Shown here piece by piece: positions 23,723-32,706 of a stretch of 64,000 nt of DNA. The DNA is from CAIWHR01 sp963734085. Lineage in GTDB: Bacteria; Pseudomonadota; Gammaproteobacteria; Burkholderiales; Casimicrobiaceae. Location of the stretch: assembly GCA_963734085.1 (NCBI GenBank), contig CAVTFT010000010.1, forward strand, positions 62,001 to 126,000, written 5' to 3'. Both the position numbers and the translations under genes were made by a program. Each line of letters opens with the position of its first letter. The first letter of the stretch is position 1. The notes under the pieces are model-generated. The model searched no databases and had not been told where the DNA came from. It worked only from the letters and a program-made list of their open reading frames with translations.

Positions 23723-24868
23723 CTACGCCGCGGCGCGCGCAGCGACGGTCGGGCTCACTTGCCGGATCCCCATTTCGGACAGCGTGTCGCGGATCGCGTT
23801 GACCGCATGCCGCATTTCCGCGGGCCCGATCGCGCCGATACAGCCGACGCGGAACGTCTCGACCTGCGTAAGCTTGCCCGGGTACAGTATGAAGCCCTTG
23901 TCGCGCACCCGCTCGTAGAAACCTTTGAACGCGTACGCCGGGTCCGGCGGCGCATGGAACGTGACGATGATCGGCGCCTGGATCTCGGGCGGGAGGAACG
24001 CCTTGAACCCGAGCTCCGCCATGCCGCCGACGAGTGTTTCGCAATTCTTCGTGTAGCGCGCGAGGCGCGCCGGCTGCCCGCCTTCTGCGGCGAGCTGGTC
24101 GAGCGCGGCATTGAACGCGACGACGACGTGCGTCGGCGGCGTATAGCGCCACTGCGTCGTGCGTTCCATGTAGGTCCACTGATCGTGGAGGTCGAGCGCA
24201 AGCGACGACGAGTTGCCCGCGCATTTTTCGAGCACGGCCTTTCTCGCCAGCACGAATCCCATCCCCGGTGGACCTTCGACGCACTTGCCCGACGCCGCGA
24301 TCAGCGCGTCGAACGGAATGGCGCGGGCGTCGATGCCGATCGCCGCGAACGAGCTCATCGCATCGACGATGAGACTGCGGCCGCGGCGCGCGACCACGGT
24401 GGCGATTTCGACGAGCGGATTCAGGATCCCCGTCGAGGTCTCGCAGTGGATCAGCCCAACGTGCGTGATCGACGCGTCGCCCGCGAGCAGCCGGTCGACA
24501 TCCTGCGGCGTCGTGGGAACGTTTTCGGCGGTCTCGAACGTCGACAGCTTGCGTCCCATCATCTGCGTGAGCTTCGCCATCCGCGTGCCGTAGGCGCCGT
24601 TGACCAACACGAGGACGTGTCCGTCGCGTGGCACGATCGTGTTCACGGCGGCCTCGACCGAGAACGTGCCGCTGCCTTGCATCGGCACGCAGACGTGCGT
24701 TTTGTGGCCGTGCACGATATCGAGGACCTTGCGCCGCACGTCGGCGGTAACGGCATTGAACGCGGCGTCCCACGAGCCCCAATCGGAGAGCATCGCCGCC
24801 TTCGTCGCAAGCGACGTCGTGAGCGGACCCGGCGTCAGCAGGATCGGATCGCGGAACTTTGGCGTCAT
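23723..24868 (-). CDS. phnW: 2-aminoethylphosphonate:pyruvate aminotransferase
   Basis: 381 residues, class V (fold type I) PLP aminotransferase. LLTPGPLTTS at the N-terminus, MQGSGTFSVEA, HCETSTGILNP, VDAMSSFAAIGID and the PLP Lys195 in AASGKCVEGPPGMGF are PhnW signatures. It moves the amino group of 2-aminoethylphosphonate to pyruvate, giving phosphonoacetaldehyde and alanine. Start 24868 is preferred over an ATG two codons upstream because GAAGGG then has 7-base spacing. It is the last gene of the minus-strand transporter arm, 26 bases after the permease, and feeds phnY on the other arm. Confidence 0.95.
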   Translation of the reverse strand: MTPKFRDPILLTPGPLTTSLATKAAMLSDWGSWDAAFNAVTADVRRKVLDIVHGHKTHVCVPMQGSGTFSVEAAVNTIVPRDGHVLVLVNGAYGTRMAKLTQMMGRKLSTFETAENVPTTPQDVDRLLAGDASITHVGLIHCETSTGILNPLVEIATVVARRGRSLIVDAMSSFAAIGIDARAIPFDALIAASGKCVEGPPGMGFVLARKAVLEKCAGNSSSLALDLHDQWTYMERTTQWRYTPPTHVVVAFNAALDQLAAEGGQPARLARYTKNCETLVGGMAELGFKAFLPPEIQAPIIVTFHAPPDPAYAFKGFYERVRDKGFILYPGKLTQVETFRVGCIGAIGPAEMRHAVNAIRDTLSEMGIRQVSPTVAARAAA

Positions 24869-24894
24869 GGGCATTCCCTTCGTGACGTGCGGCG

Positions 24895-26622
24895 CTAGAC
24901 CGGCGTCGCGGGCGTCCGCCATGCCTGCGTGCGCGTCAGGAGCACACGCGTCACCAGCGCATAGAGAACGCAGACGACGGTCGAGCTCCCGACGATCAGC
25001 GTCGCCATCGCCGCCGCCGGGCCGATCTCGCCCGCTTCGTCGAGATTGAGGATCGCGACTGCGGCGAGCCGGGTATCGGGCGCGTAGAGAAAGACGACGG
25101 CGGAGATCGTCACCATCGCGTTGACGAACATGTAGCGGCCGATATCGAGGATCGCCGGCAGGCAGACGGGAACGGTCACGCGATAGAACGTCTTGTAGAA
25201 CGGCACCTTGAGCGAGGCCGATACCGACTCGAACTCGGCGTCCAGCGCCTTCAACGCCGTCACTGCCGTCAGATGGCTCGACGTGTAGTAGTGGACGACC
25301 GTGGAGAGCACGAGGATCGTCAGCGTGTGGTAGAGGACGTTCAACGGGTTGTCCGGATGGTTGAAGAACAGGATGTAGCCCAGACCCAGCACCATGCCCG
25401 GGACGCCCATCGGTACCGCGGCCAGCAGGCGGATCGCCGCGCGCGTTCCGGGCATCCCGCGCGTCTTCTCGAGGAGGTAGGCGCAGCCGAAGATGAACAT
25501 CGTGCCAAAGAGCGCGGTCGCGAACGCCATTCGCAGGCTGTTCCAGAACGAGTCGATGACGCCGGCGTCGACCAGGCCGAACGTGTAATGCCGCAGGCTG
25601 AACGAGAGGTCGTAAGGCCAGAGCTTGATGAACGACGTGTAGACCGCCATCCCCAGCACGGCGAGGAGGAGCAGCGCGACAACGGTGCAATAGACGAACA
25701 TCAGCGCGTCGAACCAGCGCTTCGGCTTCGGCGCATACGCGACGGCGCGCGCCGAGAATTGCGCTTGCTGCTTGCCCTGCATGATCCAGTCGACGATGAA
25801 GGCGACGAGCACCGGCAGGAGCAGGATCAGGCTCACGACGGCGCCCTTGTTGAAGTTCTGCAGGCCGATCACCTGCTTGAAGATGTCGACGGCGAGCACG
25901 CTGAAGTTGCCGCCGATCACCTTCGGAATGCCGAAATCGCTGACCGTGTACGAGAACACGACCATCGCCGCGCTCACCAGCCCGTATTTGGCGCCCGGCA
26001 GCGTAATCGTGAGGAACTTGCGCCAGGTTTTCGTGCGCAGCGACTCCGCCGCCTCGTAGAGCCGCCCGTCGGACAGGAGGAGCGAGGTCAGGATGATCAT
26101 CAGCGCGTGCGGAAACGTCGCGTAGATCGAGCTGATGATGATGCCGATCGGACCGTAGACCGAGGCCCCACCCAGCAGGCCCTTGAGTAACCCTTGCGTG
26201 CCGAACCACTGGATGAACGAGATCGCCGACATCAGCGATGGCGCGAGGATCGGCGTGAGGCCGATCACGCGGAAAAGCCGGCGGCCCGGCATGCACGAGC
26301 GGGTGAGCGCGTAGGCGAACGTGAACGCGGCCGGAATCGTGATCCCGGTGACGACGAGCGCGACCCGCAGCGTATTCCAGATCGACTGCCGCAACCATGG
26401 CGTCGCGAAGTACTCCTGGAATTGCAGCAGGCCGACGAAGGCGCCGTCCTTGTCCTGCACGCTCTTGACCAGGATCATGAACAACGGTCCGAGCAGGAAC
26501 ACCGCGAGCGCCGCGCAGCAGGCGACGAGCAGTCCCTGCGCGAGCCGGTCCTGCCAATGAATCGACTGGCCCCGCGCCCGTCGGACCGGCGGCAGCGGCA
26601 GAGTCGCGACAGGCGTCGTCAT
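24895..26622 (-). CDS. 2-aminoethylphosphonate ABC transporter, two-domain permease
   Basis: 575 residues with about twelve membrane helices in two homologous halves. Each half has a binding-protein-dependent transport EAA-type loop: EAAESLRTKTWRKFLTITLP in the first, and a related ASLKVPFYKTFYRVTVP in the second. Architecture matches the fused PhnU2/AepW-type permease of iron(III)/thiamine-like importers, not the separate PhnU and PhnV of Salmonella. It lies between the ATPase gene and phnW; its ATG is 13 bases from the ATPase stop. Substrate assignment rests on the phnW/phnY/phnA context. Confidence 0.92.
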   Translation of the reverse strand: MTTPVATLPLPPVRRARGQSIHWQDRLAQGLLVACCAALAVFLLGPLFMILVKSVQDKDGAFVGLLQFQEYFATPWLRQSIWNTLRVALVVTGITIPAAFTFAYALTRSCMPGRRLFRVIGLTPILAPSLMSAISFIQWFGTQGLLKGLLGGASVYGPIGIIISSIYATFPHALMIILTSLLLSDGRLYEAAESLRTKTWRKFLTITLPGAKYGLVSAAMVVFSYTVSDFGIPKVIGGNFSVLAVDIFKQVIGLQNFNKGAVVSLILLLPVLVAFIVDWIMQGKQQAQFSARAVAYAPKPKRWFDALMFVYCTVVALLLLAVLGMAVYTSFIKLWPYDLSFSLRHYTFGLVDAGVIDSFWNSLRMAFATALFGTMFIFGCAYLLEKTRGMPGTRAAIRLLAAVPMGVPGMVLGLGYILFFNHPDNPLNVLYHTLTILVLSTVVHYYTSSHLTAVTALKALDAEFESVSASLKVPFYKTFYRVTVPVCLPAILDIGRYMFVNAMVTISAVVFLYAPDTRLAAVAILNLDEAGEIGPAAAMATLIVGSSTVVCVLYALVTRVLLTRTQAWRTPATPV

Positions 26623-26635
26623 TGCGCGCGCTCCG

Positions 26636-27739
26636 TCAACCGAGTACGCGCAACGCGGTCGGCGGCATCGAGATCGTCACCGCACCGCCGGGGTCGAATC
26701 CGCCGGCGTCAACCGTCTGCCGCGGCACGTTGGCGGTAAGCGGCGGCACGCCGGACGCCTCGGTGGCGAGCCCGATGAGGCAGAACGCGCCGAGGAACTC
26801 GACCTTGGTCACCCGCGCATGAAGCGCGTTTGCCGCACCGCTCGGTGCCGTGCCGTTCGGATGCACGGCGATTTCCTCGGGCCGCAGGTAAAGCCGCGCC
26901 TGCGTGCCCGGCGCGATATCAGGACGCGCGACCTCGAGCGCGATGCTGCCGACCCGGAAGCGTCCGCTGCCCTCGGCGGTGGCGGCAAGCACGTTGATCT
27001 TGCCGATGAAGTCGGCCGCGAACGGCGTCGCCGGCGTCTCGTAGATTTCGCGCGGCGTTCCGACCTGCTCGATTCGCCCCTGGTTCATCACCACGATCCG
27101 GTCGGCCATCGACAGCGCCTCCTCCTGGTCGTGCGTGACCAGGATCGTCGTGACGCCAAGGCGCTGCTGCAGCGCGCGGATCTCGCCGCGCAGACGCACG
27201 CGCTCGATCGCGTCGAGCGCGGAGAGCGGCTCGTCGAGCAACAGCAGGCCCGGCGCCGTTGCGAGCGCGCGCGCGAGCGCGATCCGCTGCTGCTGGCCGC
27301 CGGAAAGCTGTCCCGGATACTTGGCGCCGCTTTCGGGCAGGCCGACGAGCTTCAAGAGCTCGGCCACGCGGCGCCTGATTTCGTCTCTGCCCTTGCGCCG
27401 ATTGACGAGCCCGTAGGCAACGTTGTCGAAGATCGTGAGGTTCGGAAAAAGCGCGTACGACTGGAACACGATGCCGTAATCGCGGCGGATCGCCGGCAGC
27501 CGCGAGATGTCCTTGCCGCCCTGGACGATGCTGCCCGTGTCCTGCATCTCCAGACCGGCGATGATCCGCAGCAGCGTCGTCTTGCCGCAACCGGACGGCC
27601 CGAGGAACGTGACGAGCTCGCCGCGATCGATCGCGAGTGCAACGCCTTCGAGCGCCCGGAACCGGCCGAAGCTCTTGCCGATGCCGTCGAGCACCAGATA
27701 ACGCTCGGTCGGGACACGTTCGGGCGCGGCTTCCTGCAT
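26636..27739 (-). CDS. phnT: 2-aminoethylphosphonate ABC transporter ATP-binding protein
   Basis: 367 residues. Walker A GPSGCGKTT, Q-loop region VFQSYALFPNLT, signature LSGGQQQRIALARAL, Walker B LLLLDEPLSALD and H-loop VTHDQEEAL are all intact. The C-terminal 120 residues form a TOBE-type regulatory domain (ARLYLRPEEIAVHPNG). It belongs to the spermidine/iron/AEP (CUT1-like) ATPase group and would drive the fused permease. A strong terminator-like hairpin separates it from the upstream binding-protein gene, so its expression is expected to be lower than that of the binding protein. Confidence 0.92.
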   Translation of the reverse strand: MQEAAPERVPTERYLVLDGIGKSFGRFRALEGVALAIDRGELVTFLGPSGCGKTTLLRIIAGLEMQDTGSIVQGGKDISRLPAIRRDYGIVFQSYALFPNLTIFDNVAYGLVNRRKGRDEIRRRVAELLKLVGLPESGAKYPGQLSGGQQQRIALARALATAPGLLLLDEPLSALDAIERVRLRGEIRALQQRLGVTTILVTHDQEEALSMADRIVVMNQGRIEQVGTPREIYETPATPFAADFIGKINVLAATAEGSGRFRVGSIALEVARPDIAPGTQARLYLRPEEIAVHPNGTAPSGAANALHARVTKVEFLGAFCLIGLATEASGVPPLTANVPRQTVDAGGFDPGGAVTISMPPTALRVLG

Positions 27740-27763
27740 CTAATGCGGCCCTGCGACGGGCCC

Positions 27764-27794
27764 AAAAAAGTCGCCACGGCGCCCGGCCGTGGCG
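27764..27794 (-). terminator. Intrinsic terminator between binding-protein and ATPase genes
   Basis: A perfect 8-bp stem CGCCACGG / CCGTGGCG with a 7-base loop is followed on the minus strand by ACTTTTTTGGG. It lies inside the transporter operon, 3' of the binding-protein gene and 25 bases before the ATPase start. It likely gives partial termination so that more binding protein than ATPase/permease is made. Confidence 0.75.
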
Positions 27795-27840
27795 AGCATG
27801 TCAGACACGGGCGCGCGCCAGAGGTCGCCCGCGCATCTCG

Positions 27841-28893
27841 TTACTTGGGCTCCGACTTGCCGTCGTAGCGCTTGATCCATTCGTTGATGATCCGGTCGCG
27901 GTTCTTCGCCGACCATGCGAAGTCGACTTTGACGAGGCGCTTCTCGTAGTCCGCCGGCACGTAATCGAGCGGCTTAGCGACGCCCGGCATTGCCAGGACG
28001 GCGAAGTTCTTCGCAAAGAGCTCCATCGCAGCAGGCGTCGCGAGCCAGTCCATAAGTGCCCGCGCAGCGTCGAGCTTCTTCGTTGCCTTCATGATGCCGG
28101 AGGCTTCGAGGTCCCAGCCCAAACCCTCGGTCGGGAAAATGATGTCGATCGGCGCGCCGCTCTTCTTCGTGGTCACTGCGCGATACTCGAACGATACGCC
28201 GATCGGAAATTCGCCGGCGCCGGCCTGGCGGCACGGCTTGCTGCCCGAGTGCGTGTACTGCGCGATGTTGTCGTGCAGCGCGTCCATGTACTTCCACGCC
28301 TCGGAATCGCCCCACATCTGGATCCAGCCCGAGACGTCGAGATAGCCGGTACCCGACGAGGCCGGATTCGGCATCACGATCCGGCCCTTGTAGACGGGCT
28401 TCGTCAGGTCCTTCCACGACTCCGGCTTGGGCAAGCCGAGCTTGGCCGCTTCGACGGTATTGAAGCAGATCGCGGCGCCATAGACGTCCATGCCGACCCA
28501 TTCGGGCGGATTGCGCGGGTCGCGATACTGCGGTGAGATCTTGTCGAGGCCCTTGGGCGCATACGGCTGCAGCATTCCCTCGTTGGCGAACACTGCAAGG
28601 CTCGATGCCGAGACGCCGACGACGATATCGGCCTGCGGATTCGCCTTCTCGGCGAGGAGCTTCGCGGTAATCACGCCGGTCGAATCGCGGACCCACTTGA
28701 TGTCGATGTTCGGATTGGCCTTCTTGAATGCTTCCTCGTACGCCTTGATCTGGTCGGTTTCGAGTGCGGTATAGACGAGCAGCTCGGTTTTCTGCGCGAT
28801 GGCGGGACCCGCCGTGAGCAGGCCGAGCGCGGCACTGGCGAGCGTAAGTGCGGACGCTACGGATTGCCACCAGCTGCCAGGGATGCGGTTCAT
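27841..28893 (-). CDS. 2-aminoethylphosphonate ABC transporter substrate-binding protein
   Basis: 350 residues. The signal peptide spans about residues 1-34 (hydrophobic VASALTLASAALGLLTAG, cleavage near AIAQ). The mature protein starts KTELLVYTALETDQIKAYEE and has the iron(III)-binding-protein-like (FutA/PotD) type II fold: VGVSASSLAVFANEG, GIVMPNPASSGTGYLD, KPCRQAGAGEFPIGVSFEY. This matches the AEP-specific PhnS2/AepX-type proteins that accompany phnW. It acts in the periplasm and is the first gene of the minus-strand arm, divergent from the GntR regulator. Confidence 0.92.
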   Translation of the reverse strand: MNRIPGSWWQSVASALTLASAALGLLTAGPAIAQKTELLVYTALETDQIKAYEEAFKKANPNIDIKWVRDSTGVITAKLLAEKANPQADIVVGVSASSLAVFANEGMLQPYAPKGLDKISPQYRDPRNPPEWVGMDVYGAAICFNTVEAAKLGLPKPESWKDLTKPVYKGRIVMPNPASSGTGYLDVSGWIQMWGDSEAWKYMDALHDNIAQYTHSGSKPCRQAGAGEFPIGVSFEYRAVTTKKSGAPIDIIFPTEGLGWDLEASGIMKATKKLDAARALMDWLATPAAMELFAKNFAVLAMPGVAKPLDYVPADYEKRLVKVDFAWSAKNRDRIINEWIKRYDGKSEPK

Positions 28894-29136
28894 GTGCTCG
28901 CTCCTTCGTGGTTGGGTGCGTCGAGACGGGTTTCGGTCTTATCGATCGGTCGCGCGGGCGGCGCCGAGGTGCGGGCCATCCTACGCCGGCCACCCGCTGC
29001 CGGCAACCGACACATACGCCCCGAGAGCAGGGCGCGGAGCGGTCTGCATGTGACGAGCATGGCGGTTACGGATGACGGTCGCATGACAACCTTTCTCCGA
29101 AGGGCCTGCCACCGCTGTCGGTCAAGCAGTTTTTGC

Positions 29137-29152
29137 AGATTGTTGACAATCT
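29137..29152. promoter_or_regulatory. GntR-type operator palindrome overlapping a -35 hexamer
   Basis: AGATTGT-TG-ACAATCT is a perfect 16-base palindrome that contains TTGACA (29143-29148) and fits the GntR-family GT-N-AC operator pattern. Seventeen bases downstream lies TCCAAT (29166-29171), a 4/6 match to -10, only 7 bases before the regulator ATG. Binding would block this promoter, so autoregulation is likely. A similar half-site, ATGACAA, occurs at about 29083. The rest of 28894-29178 must hold the promoter of the transporter arm, which I could not place. Confidence 0.55.
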
Positions 29153-29178
29153 ACACCTGCTCGCGTCCAATACGCAAC

Positions 29179-30009
29179 ATGCTCAAATCGTCTCCTGCAA
29201 ACGCCGCTGCCGTGACCCGACGCGCGCCGGCACCACGCGCCAAGCCGCCGCCGCCCGCGCCTGCCACCGCCGAAGCCGCGGCGCCACGCGGCCGCACGCG
29301 CAGCACCGCCGCCATCGCGCTCGTGCAGACGAGCTCGCTGCCGATGCTCGTGCAGCGGGAGCTCGAGCGCATGATCCTGAAGGGCGAAGTGGCCGCGGGC
29401 GGCAAGCTCAACGAGGCAGCGCTCGCCGCCCGGCTCGGCGTCTCTCGCGGCCCGGTGCGCGAAGCGTTTCGCGCGCTCGAGGAGTCCGGTCTCGTCCGGC
29501 TGGAAAAGAATCGCGGCGTCTTCGTGCGGCAGATTCCCGTCGAGGAAGCCGACGAAATCTACGAGCTGCGCGCCGTGCTCGACGAATTCGCGGGACGGCG
29601 GCTCGCGCAGATCGCGACCCCCGAGCACGTGCGCGAGCTCCGTGCACGCGTCGAACGGATGGAAAAGGCTGCGGCCCAGGGCGACGTCGACGGCTATCTT
29701 GCCGCCAACCTCGCGTTCCACGACCGGCTGGTCGAGCTCGCCGGCAACGCGAAACTGCTGTCGACCTATCGCCGACTCGTGAACGAGCTCCACCTCTTCC
29801 GCCGCGCGACGCTCGCGCAGGGCGGCGTGCTGCCGGTCTCGACGCGCGAGCATCGCGAGATCGTCGAGCGGATCGCCGCCGGAGCGCCCGCGGCCGCCGG
29901 CCGCGCGCTCTACGACCACGTGATGGCGAGCCGCGAGCGGATGCACACGACGAGCGTTGCCGGGCCGAATGCCGGCGCATCGCGCCAGGCGTCGAGGAAG
30001 CCGCGTTGA
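29179..30009 (+). CDS. GntR-family (FadR/FCD subfamily) regulator of the phosphonate island
   Basis: 276 residues. The first 55 are a Pro/Ala-rich basic tail. The winged HTH follows (LPMLVQRELERMILKGE; LNEAALAARLGVSRGPVREA; LEKNRGVFVRQI), then an all-helical FCD ligand domain with potential metal ligands in LAANLAFHDRLVELAG and the final ALYDHVMASRERM helix. It lies at the divergence point of the two phosphonate arms and directly beside a perfect palindrome. Its stop overlaps the TTG start of phnA (TTGA), so regulator and catabolic genes are co-translated. The inducer is probably AEP or a downstream intermediate. Confidence 0.92.
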   Translation: MLKSSPANAAAVTRRAPAPRAKPPPPAPATAEAAAPRGRTRSTAAIALVQTSSLPMLVQRELERMILKGEVAAGGKLNEAALAARLGVSRGPVREAFRALEESGLVRLEKNRGVFVRQIPVEEADEIYELRAVLDEFAGRRLAQIATPEHVRELRARVERMEKAAAQGDVDGYLAANLAFHDRLVELAGNAKLLSTYRRLVNELHLFRRATLAQGGVLPVSTREHREIVERIAAGAPAAAGRALYDHVMASRERMHTTSVAGPNAGASRQASRKPR

Positions 30010-31232
30010 GCCGTCCCGCGCTCACGGTCAACCAGCGGACCTATCCGTGGCCGCGACAGCCGCTCGTCGTCGTCTGCGTCGACGGCTGCGAGCCCGAGTA
30101 CATCAACCAGGCGATCGCCGGCGGCCGCACGCCTTACCTCGCGGAGCTGCGCGAATCGGGGACGTGCCTCACCGCCGACTGCGTCGTGCCGTCGTTCACG
30201 AATCCCAACAATCTGTCGATCGTCACCGGCACGACGCCGGCCGTCCACGGCATCTGCGGCAATTATTTCTGGGACCGCGACGAAGGCAGAGAGGTCATGA
30301 TGAACGACCCCAAATACCTGCGCGCGGGCACGATCCTCGCCGCCTTTTCGGAAGCCGGGGCGAAAGTGGCCGTCATCACGGCCAAGGACAAGCTGCGTGC
30401 GCTGCTGGGGCATGGCGTGGCCGGCATCTGCTTCTCGGCGGAAAAGGCCGACCGCACGACCCGGGAAGGCAACGGGATTTCCGATGCGTTGTCTCTCACC
30501 GGTATGCCGCTGCCGTCCGTGTACAGCGCGGCACTGTCCGAATTCGTGTTCGCGGCCGGCGTTGCGCTGCAGGAGCGCGAACGTCCCGACGTGACGTATC
30601 TGTCGACGACCGACTACGTCCAGCACAAGGCGGCGCCCGGCGTGGCCGCCGCCAACGATTTCTACGCGATGATGGATGGCTATCTCCGGGCACTCGACGC
30701 GCTCGGCGCAACGGTGGTCATCACCGCCGATCATGGAATGAACGCGAAGACCGACGCGTTCGGCCGTCCGAACATCGTCTACCTGCAGGACGCGCTCGAC
30801 TATGTCTATGGCGCCGGCGTCACGCGTGTGATCCTGCCGATCACCGACCCGTATGTGCTCCACCACGGCGCGCTCGGGTCGTTCGCGACCGTCTACCTTT
30901 CGTCCGCCGCAACCGTTCGCGACGCCACGGCGCGCATCCACGCGATCCCCGGCATCGATATCGTGCTTCCGCGTGAAGAAGCCTGCGCGCGTTTCGAGCT
31001 TCCCGGCGATCGCGTCGGCGACCTCGTCGTAATCTCGGAGCGGCTTACGGTCATCGGGACCTCACGCGAGCGCCACGACCTGTCCGGACTCGACGCGCCG
31101 CTGCGCTCGCATGGCGGCGTGTCCGAGCAGCAGGTGCCGCTGATCGCGAATCGAGCCGCGGAAGCCCTGCCCGCCGGTCGGCGCTGGCGGAATTTCGACG
31201 CGTTCCATCTCGCGCTCAACCATCTGCAATGA
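30006..31232 (+). CDS. phnA: Phosphonoacetate hydrolase
   Basis: 408 residues from TTG 30006, which overlaps the regulator stop; no ATG or GTG fits better. Alkaline-phosphatase superfamily with two-metal ligands and nucleophile as known for PhnA: Asp26 (VVCVDGCEPEY), Thr65 (PSFTNPNNLS), Asp203 and His207 (STTDYVQHK), Asp242 and His243 (TADHGMNAK) and His369 (LRSHGGVSEQ). It cleaves the C-P bond of phosphonoacetate to acetate and phosphate. This gives phosphonate use without the C-P lyase, and without a phosphonatase, which is not seen here. Followed by phnY after 13 bases. Confidence 0.95.
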   Translation: MSRPALTVNQRTYPWPRQPLVVVCVDGCEPEYINQAIAGGRTPYLAELRESGTCLTADCVVPSFTNPNNLSIVTGTTPAVHGICGNYFWDRDEGREVMMNDPKYLRAGTILAAFSEAGAKVAVITAKDKLRALLGHGVAGICFSAEKADRTTREGNGISDALSLTGMPLPSVYSAALSEFVFAAGVALQERERPDVTYLSTTDYVQHKAAPGVAAANDFYAMMDGYLRALDALGATVVITADHGMNAKTDAFGRPNIVYLQDALDYVYGAGVTRVILPITDPYVLHHGALGSFATVYLSSAATVRDATARIHAIPGIDIVLPREEACARFELPGDRVGDLVVISERLTVIGTSRERHDLSGLDAPLRSHGGVSEQQVPLIANRAAEALPAGRRWRNFDAFHLALNHLQ

Positions 31233-31245
31233 CCGGGACACGCCC

Positions 31246-32706
31246 ATGAACATGATGACGGAATTGAAGGACGTCCGTCACGGCCACGTGCTGCGCGAGA
31301 AGATGCGCGTCGCGAGCGAGCACGTCGGCGGCGAGCGCACGATCGATGTCGTGAATCCGTACACGGGCGCGATCGTCGGCACGGTGCCGAAAGCTACGCC
31401 GGCCGAGGTGGCGCGCGCCTTCGCGATCGCCAAGGCGTATCGGCCGCAGCTTACCCGCTACGACCGTTATCGCATTCTCCATCGCGGCGCCGAGCTGATC
31501 CGGGGACGCGCCGAAGAGATCTCCGACCTGATCACCGCCGAAAGCGGGCTGTGCAAGAAGGACTCGCTCTACGAAGTTGGCCGCGCCTGCGACGTATTCG
31601 TGTTTGCCGGCAATGCGGCGCTCGCCGACGACGGCCAGGTGTTTTCGTGCGACCTGACGCCGCACGGAAGGAAACGCAAGGTCTACACGCTGCGCGAGCC
31701 GCTGCTCGGGGCGATCTCGGCGATCACGCCGTTCAACCACCCGCTGAACCAGGTCGCGCACAAGGTGGCGCCGGCGATCGCGACCAACAACCGGATAGTG
31801 CTGAAGCCCACCGAAAAGACGCCGCTCTCGGCCCTGCTCCTCGCCGACATCCTGTACGAGGCTGGCTTGCCGCCGCCGATGTTCTCCGTGGTGACGGGCG
31901 ACCCGAACGAAATCGCCGACGCGATGCTGACCGACGCAAGCATCGATCTTGTCACCTTCACTGGCGGCGTGGCGGTCGGCAAGTCGATCGCGGCGAAAGC
32001 CGTCTACAAGCGCCAAGTGTTGGAAATGGGCGGCAACGATCCGCTGATCTTGATGGAGGACGCCGATCTCGAGGAAGCCGCGTCGCTCGCGGCTGCGGGC
32101 TCGTACAAGAACTCGGGCCAGCGCTGCACGGCGATCAAGCGCATGCTCGTGCACGAGGCAGTTGCGGAAAGGTTCATCGACTTGCTGCTCGAAAAGACAA
32201 AGGCCTGGCGCTACGGCGATCCGATGGATCCGGCACAGGACATGGGCACGGTGATCGACGAGGCCGCCGCGCAATCGTTCGAGGCAAAAGTCGGCGACGC
32301 GGTTAGCCGGGGCGCGCGACTCCTGTACGGCAACGTCCGCCGCGGCGCGCTCTATTCGCCGACGGTAATCGATCGCGTCACTCCGGACATGCCGGTCGTC
32401 AGGCACGAAACCTTCGGCCCGGTGTCGCCGGTCATCCGGTTCCGCGACATCGACGAGGCGATCCGGATCGCCAACGGCACCGACTACGGACTGTCGTCGT
32501 CGGTGTGCACCAACCGCCTCGACTACATCACGCGGTTCGTCTCCGAGCTCAACGTCGGCTCGGTCAACATTCGCGAGGTTCCGGGCTACCGGCTGGAACT
32601 TACGCCGTTCGGCGGCATCAAGGATTCCGGGCTCGGCTACAAGGAAGGCGTACAGGAAGCGATGAAGAGCTTCACCAACGTGAAGACGTACTCGCTGCCG
32701 TGGTGA
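31246..32706 (+). CDS. phnY: Phosphonoacetaldehyde dehydrogenase
   Basis: 486 residues, aldehyde dehydrogenase family. Oxyanion Asn164 is in AITPFNHPLNQVAHK, Glu260 is in VLEMGGNDP, and nucleophile Cys294 is in NSGQRCTAIKRM; EREVPGYRLE-like REVPGYRLELTPFGG near the C-terminus is typical of the PhnY group. It oxidises phosphonoacetaldehyde, made by PhnW or PbfA, to phosphonoacetate with NAD+. The start MNMMTEL offers two in-frame ATGs (codons 1 and 3-4). The stop shares a base with the next ATG (TGATG), indicating coupling to pbfA. Confidence 0.93.
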   Translation: MNMMTELKDVRHGHVLREKMRVASEHVGGERTIDVVNPYTGAIVGTVPKATPAEVARAFAIAKAYRPQLTRYDRYRILHRGAELIRGRAEEISDLITAESGLCKKDSLYEVGRACDVFVFAGNAALADDGQVFSCDLTPHGRKRKVYTLREPLLGAISAITPFNHPLNQVAHKVAPAIATNNRIVLKPTEKTPLSALLLADILYEAGLPPPMFSVVTGDPNEIADAMLTDASIDLVTFTGGVAVGKSIAAKAVYKRQVLEMGGNDPLILMEDADLEEAASLAAAGSYKNSGQRCTAIKRMLVHEAVAERFIDLLLEKTKAWRYGDPMDPAQDMGTVIDEAAAQSFEAKVGDAVSRGARLLYGNVRRGALYSPTVIDRVTPDMPVVRHETFGPVSPVIRFRDIDEAIRIANGTDYGLSSSVCTNRLDYITRFVSELNVGSVNIREVPGYRLELTPFGGIKDSGLGYKEGVQEAMKSFTNVKTYSLPW

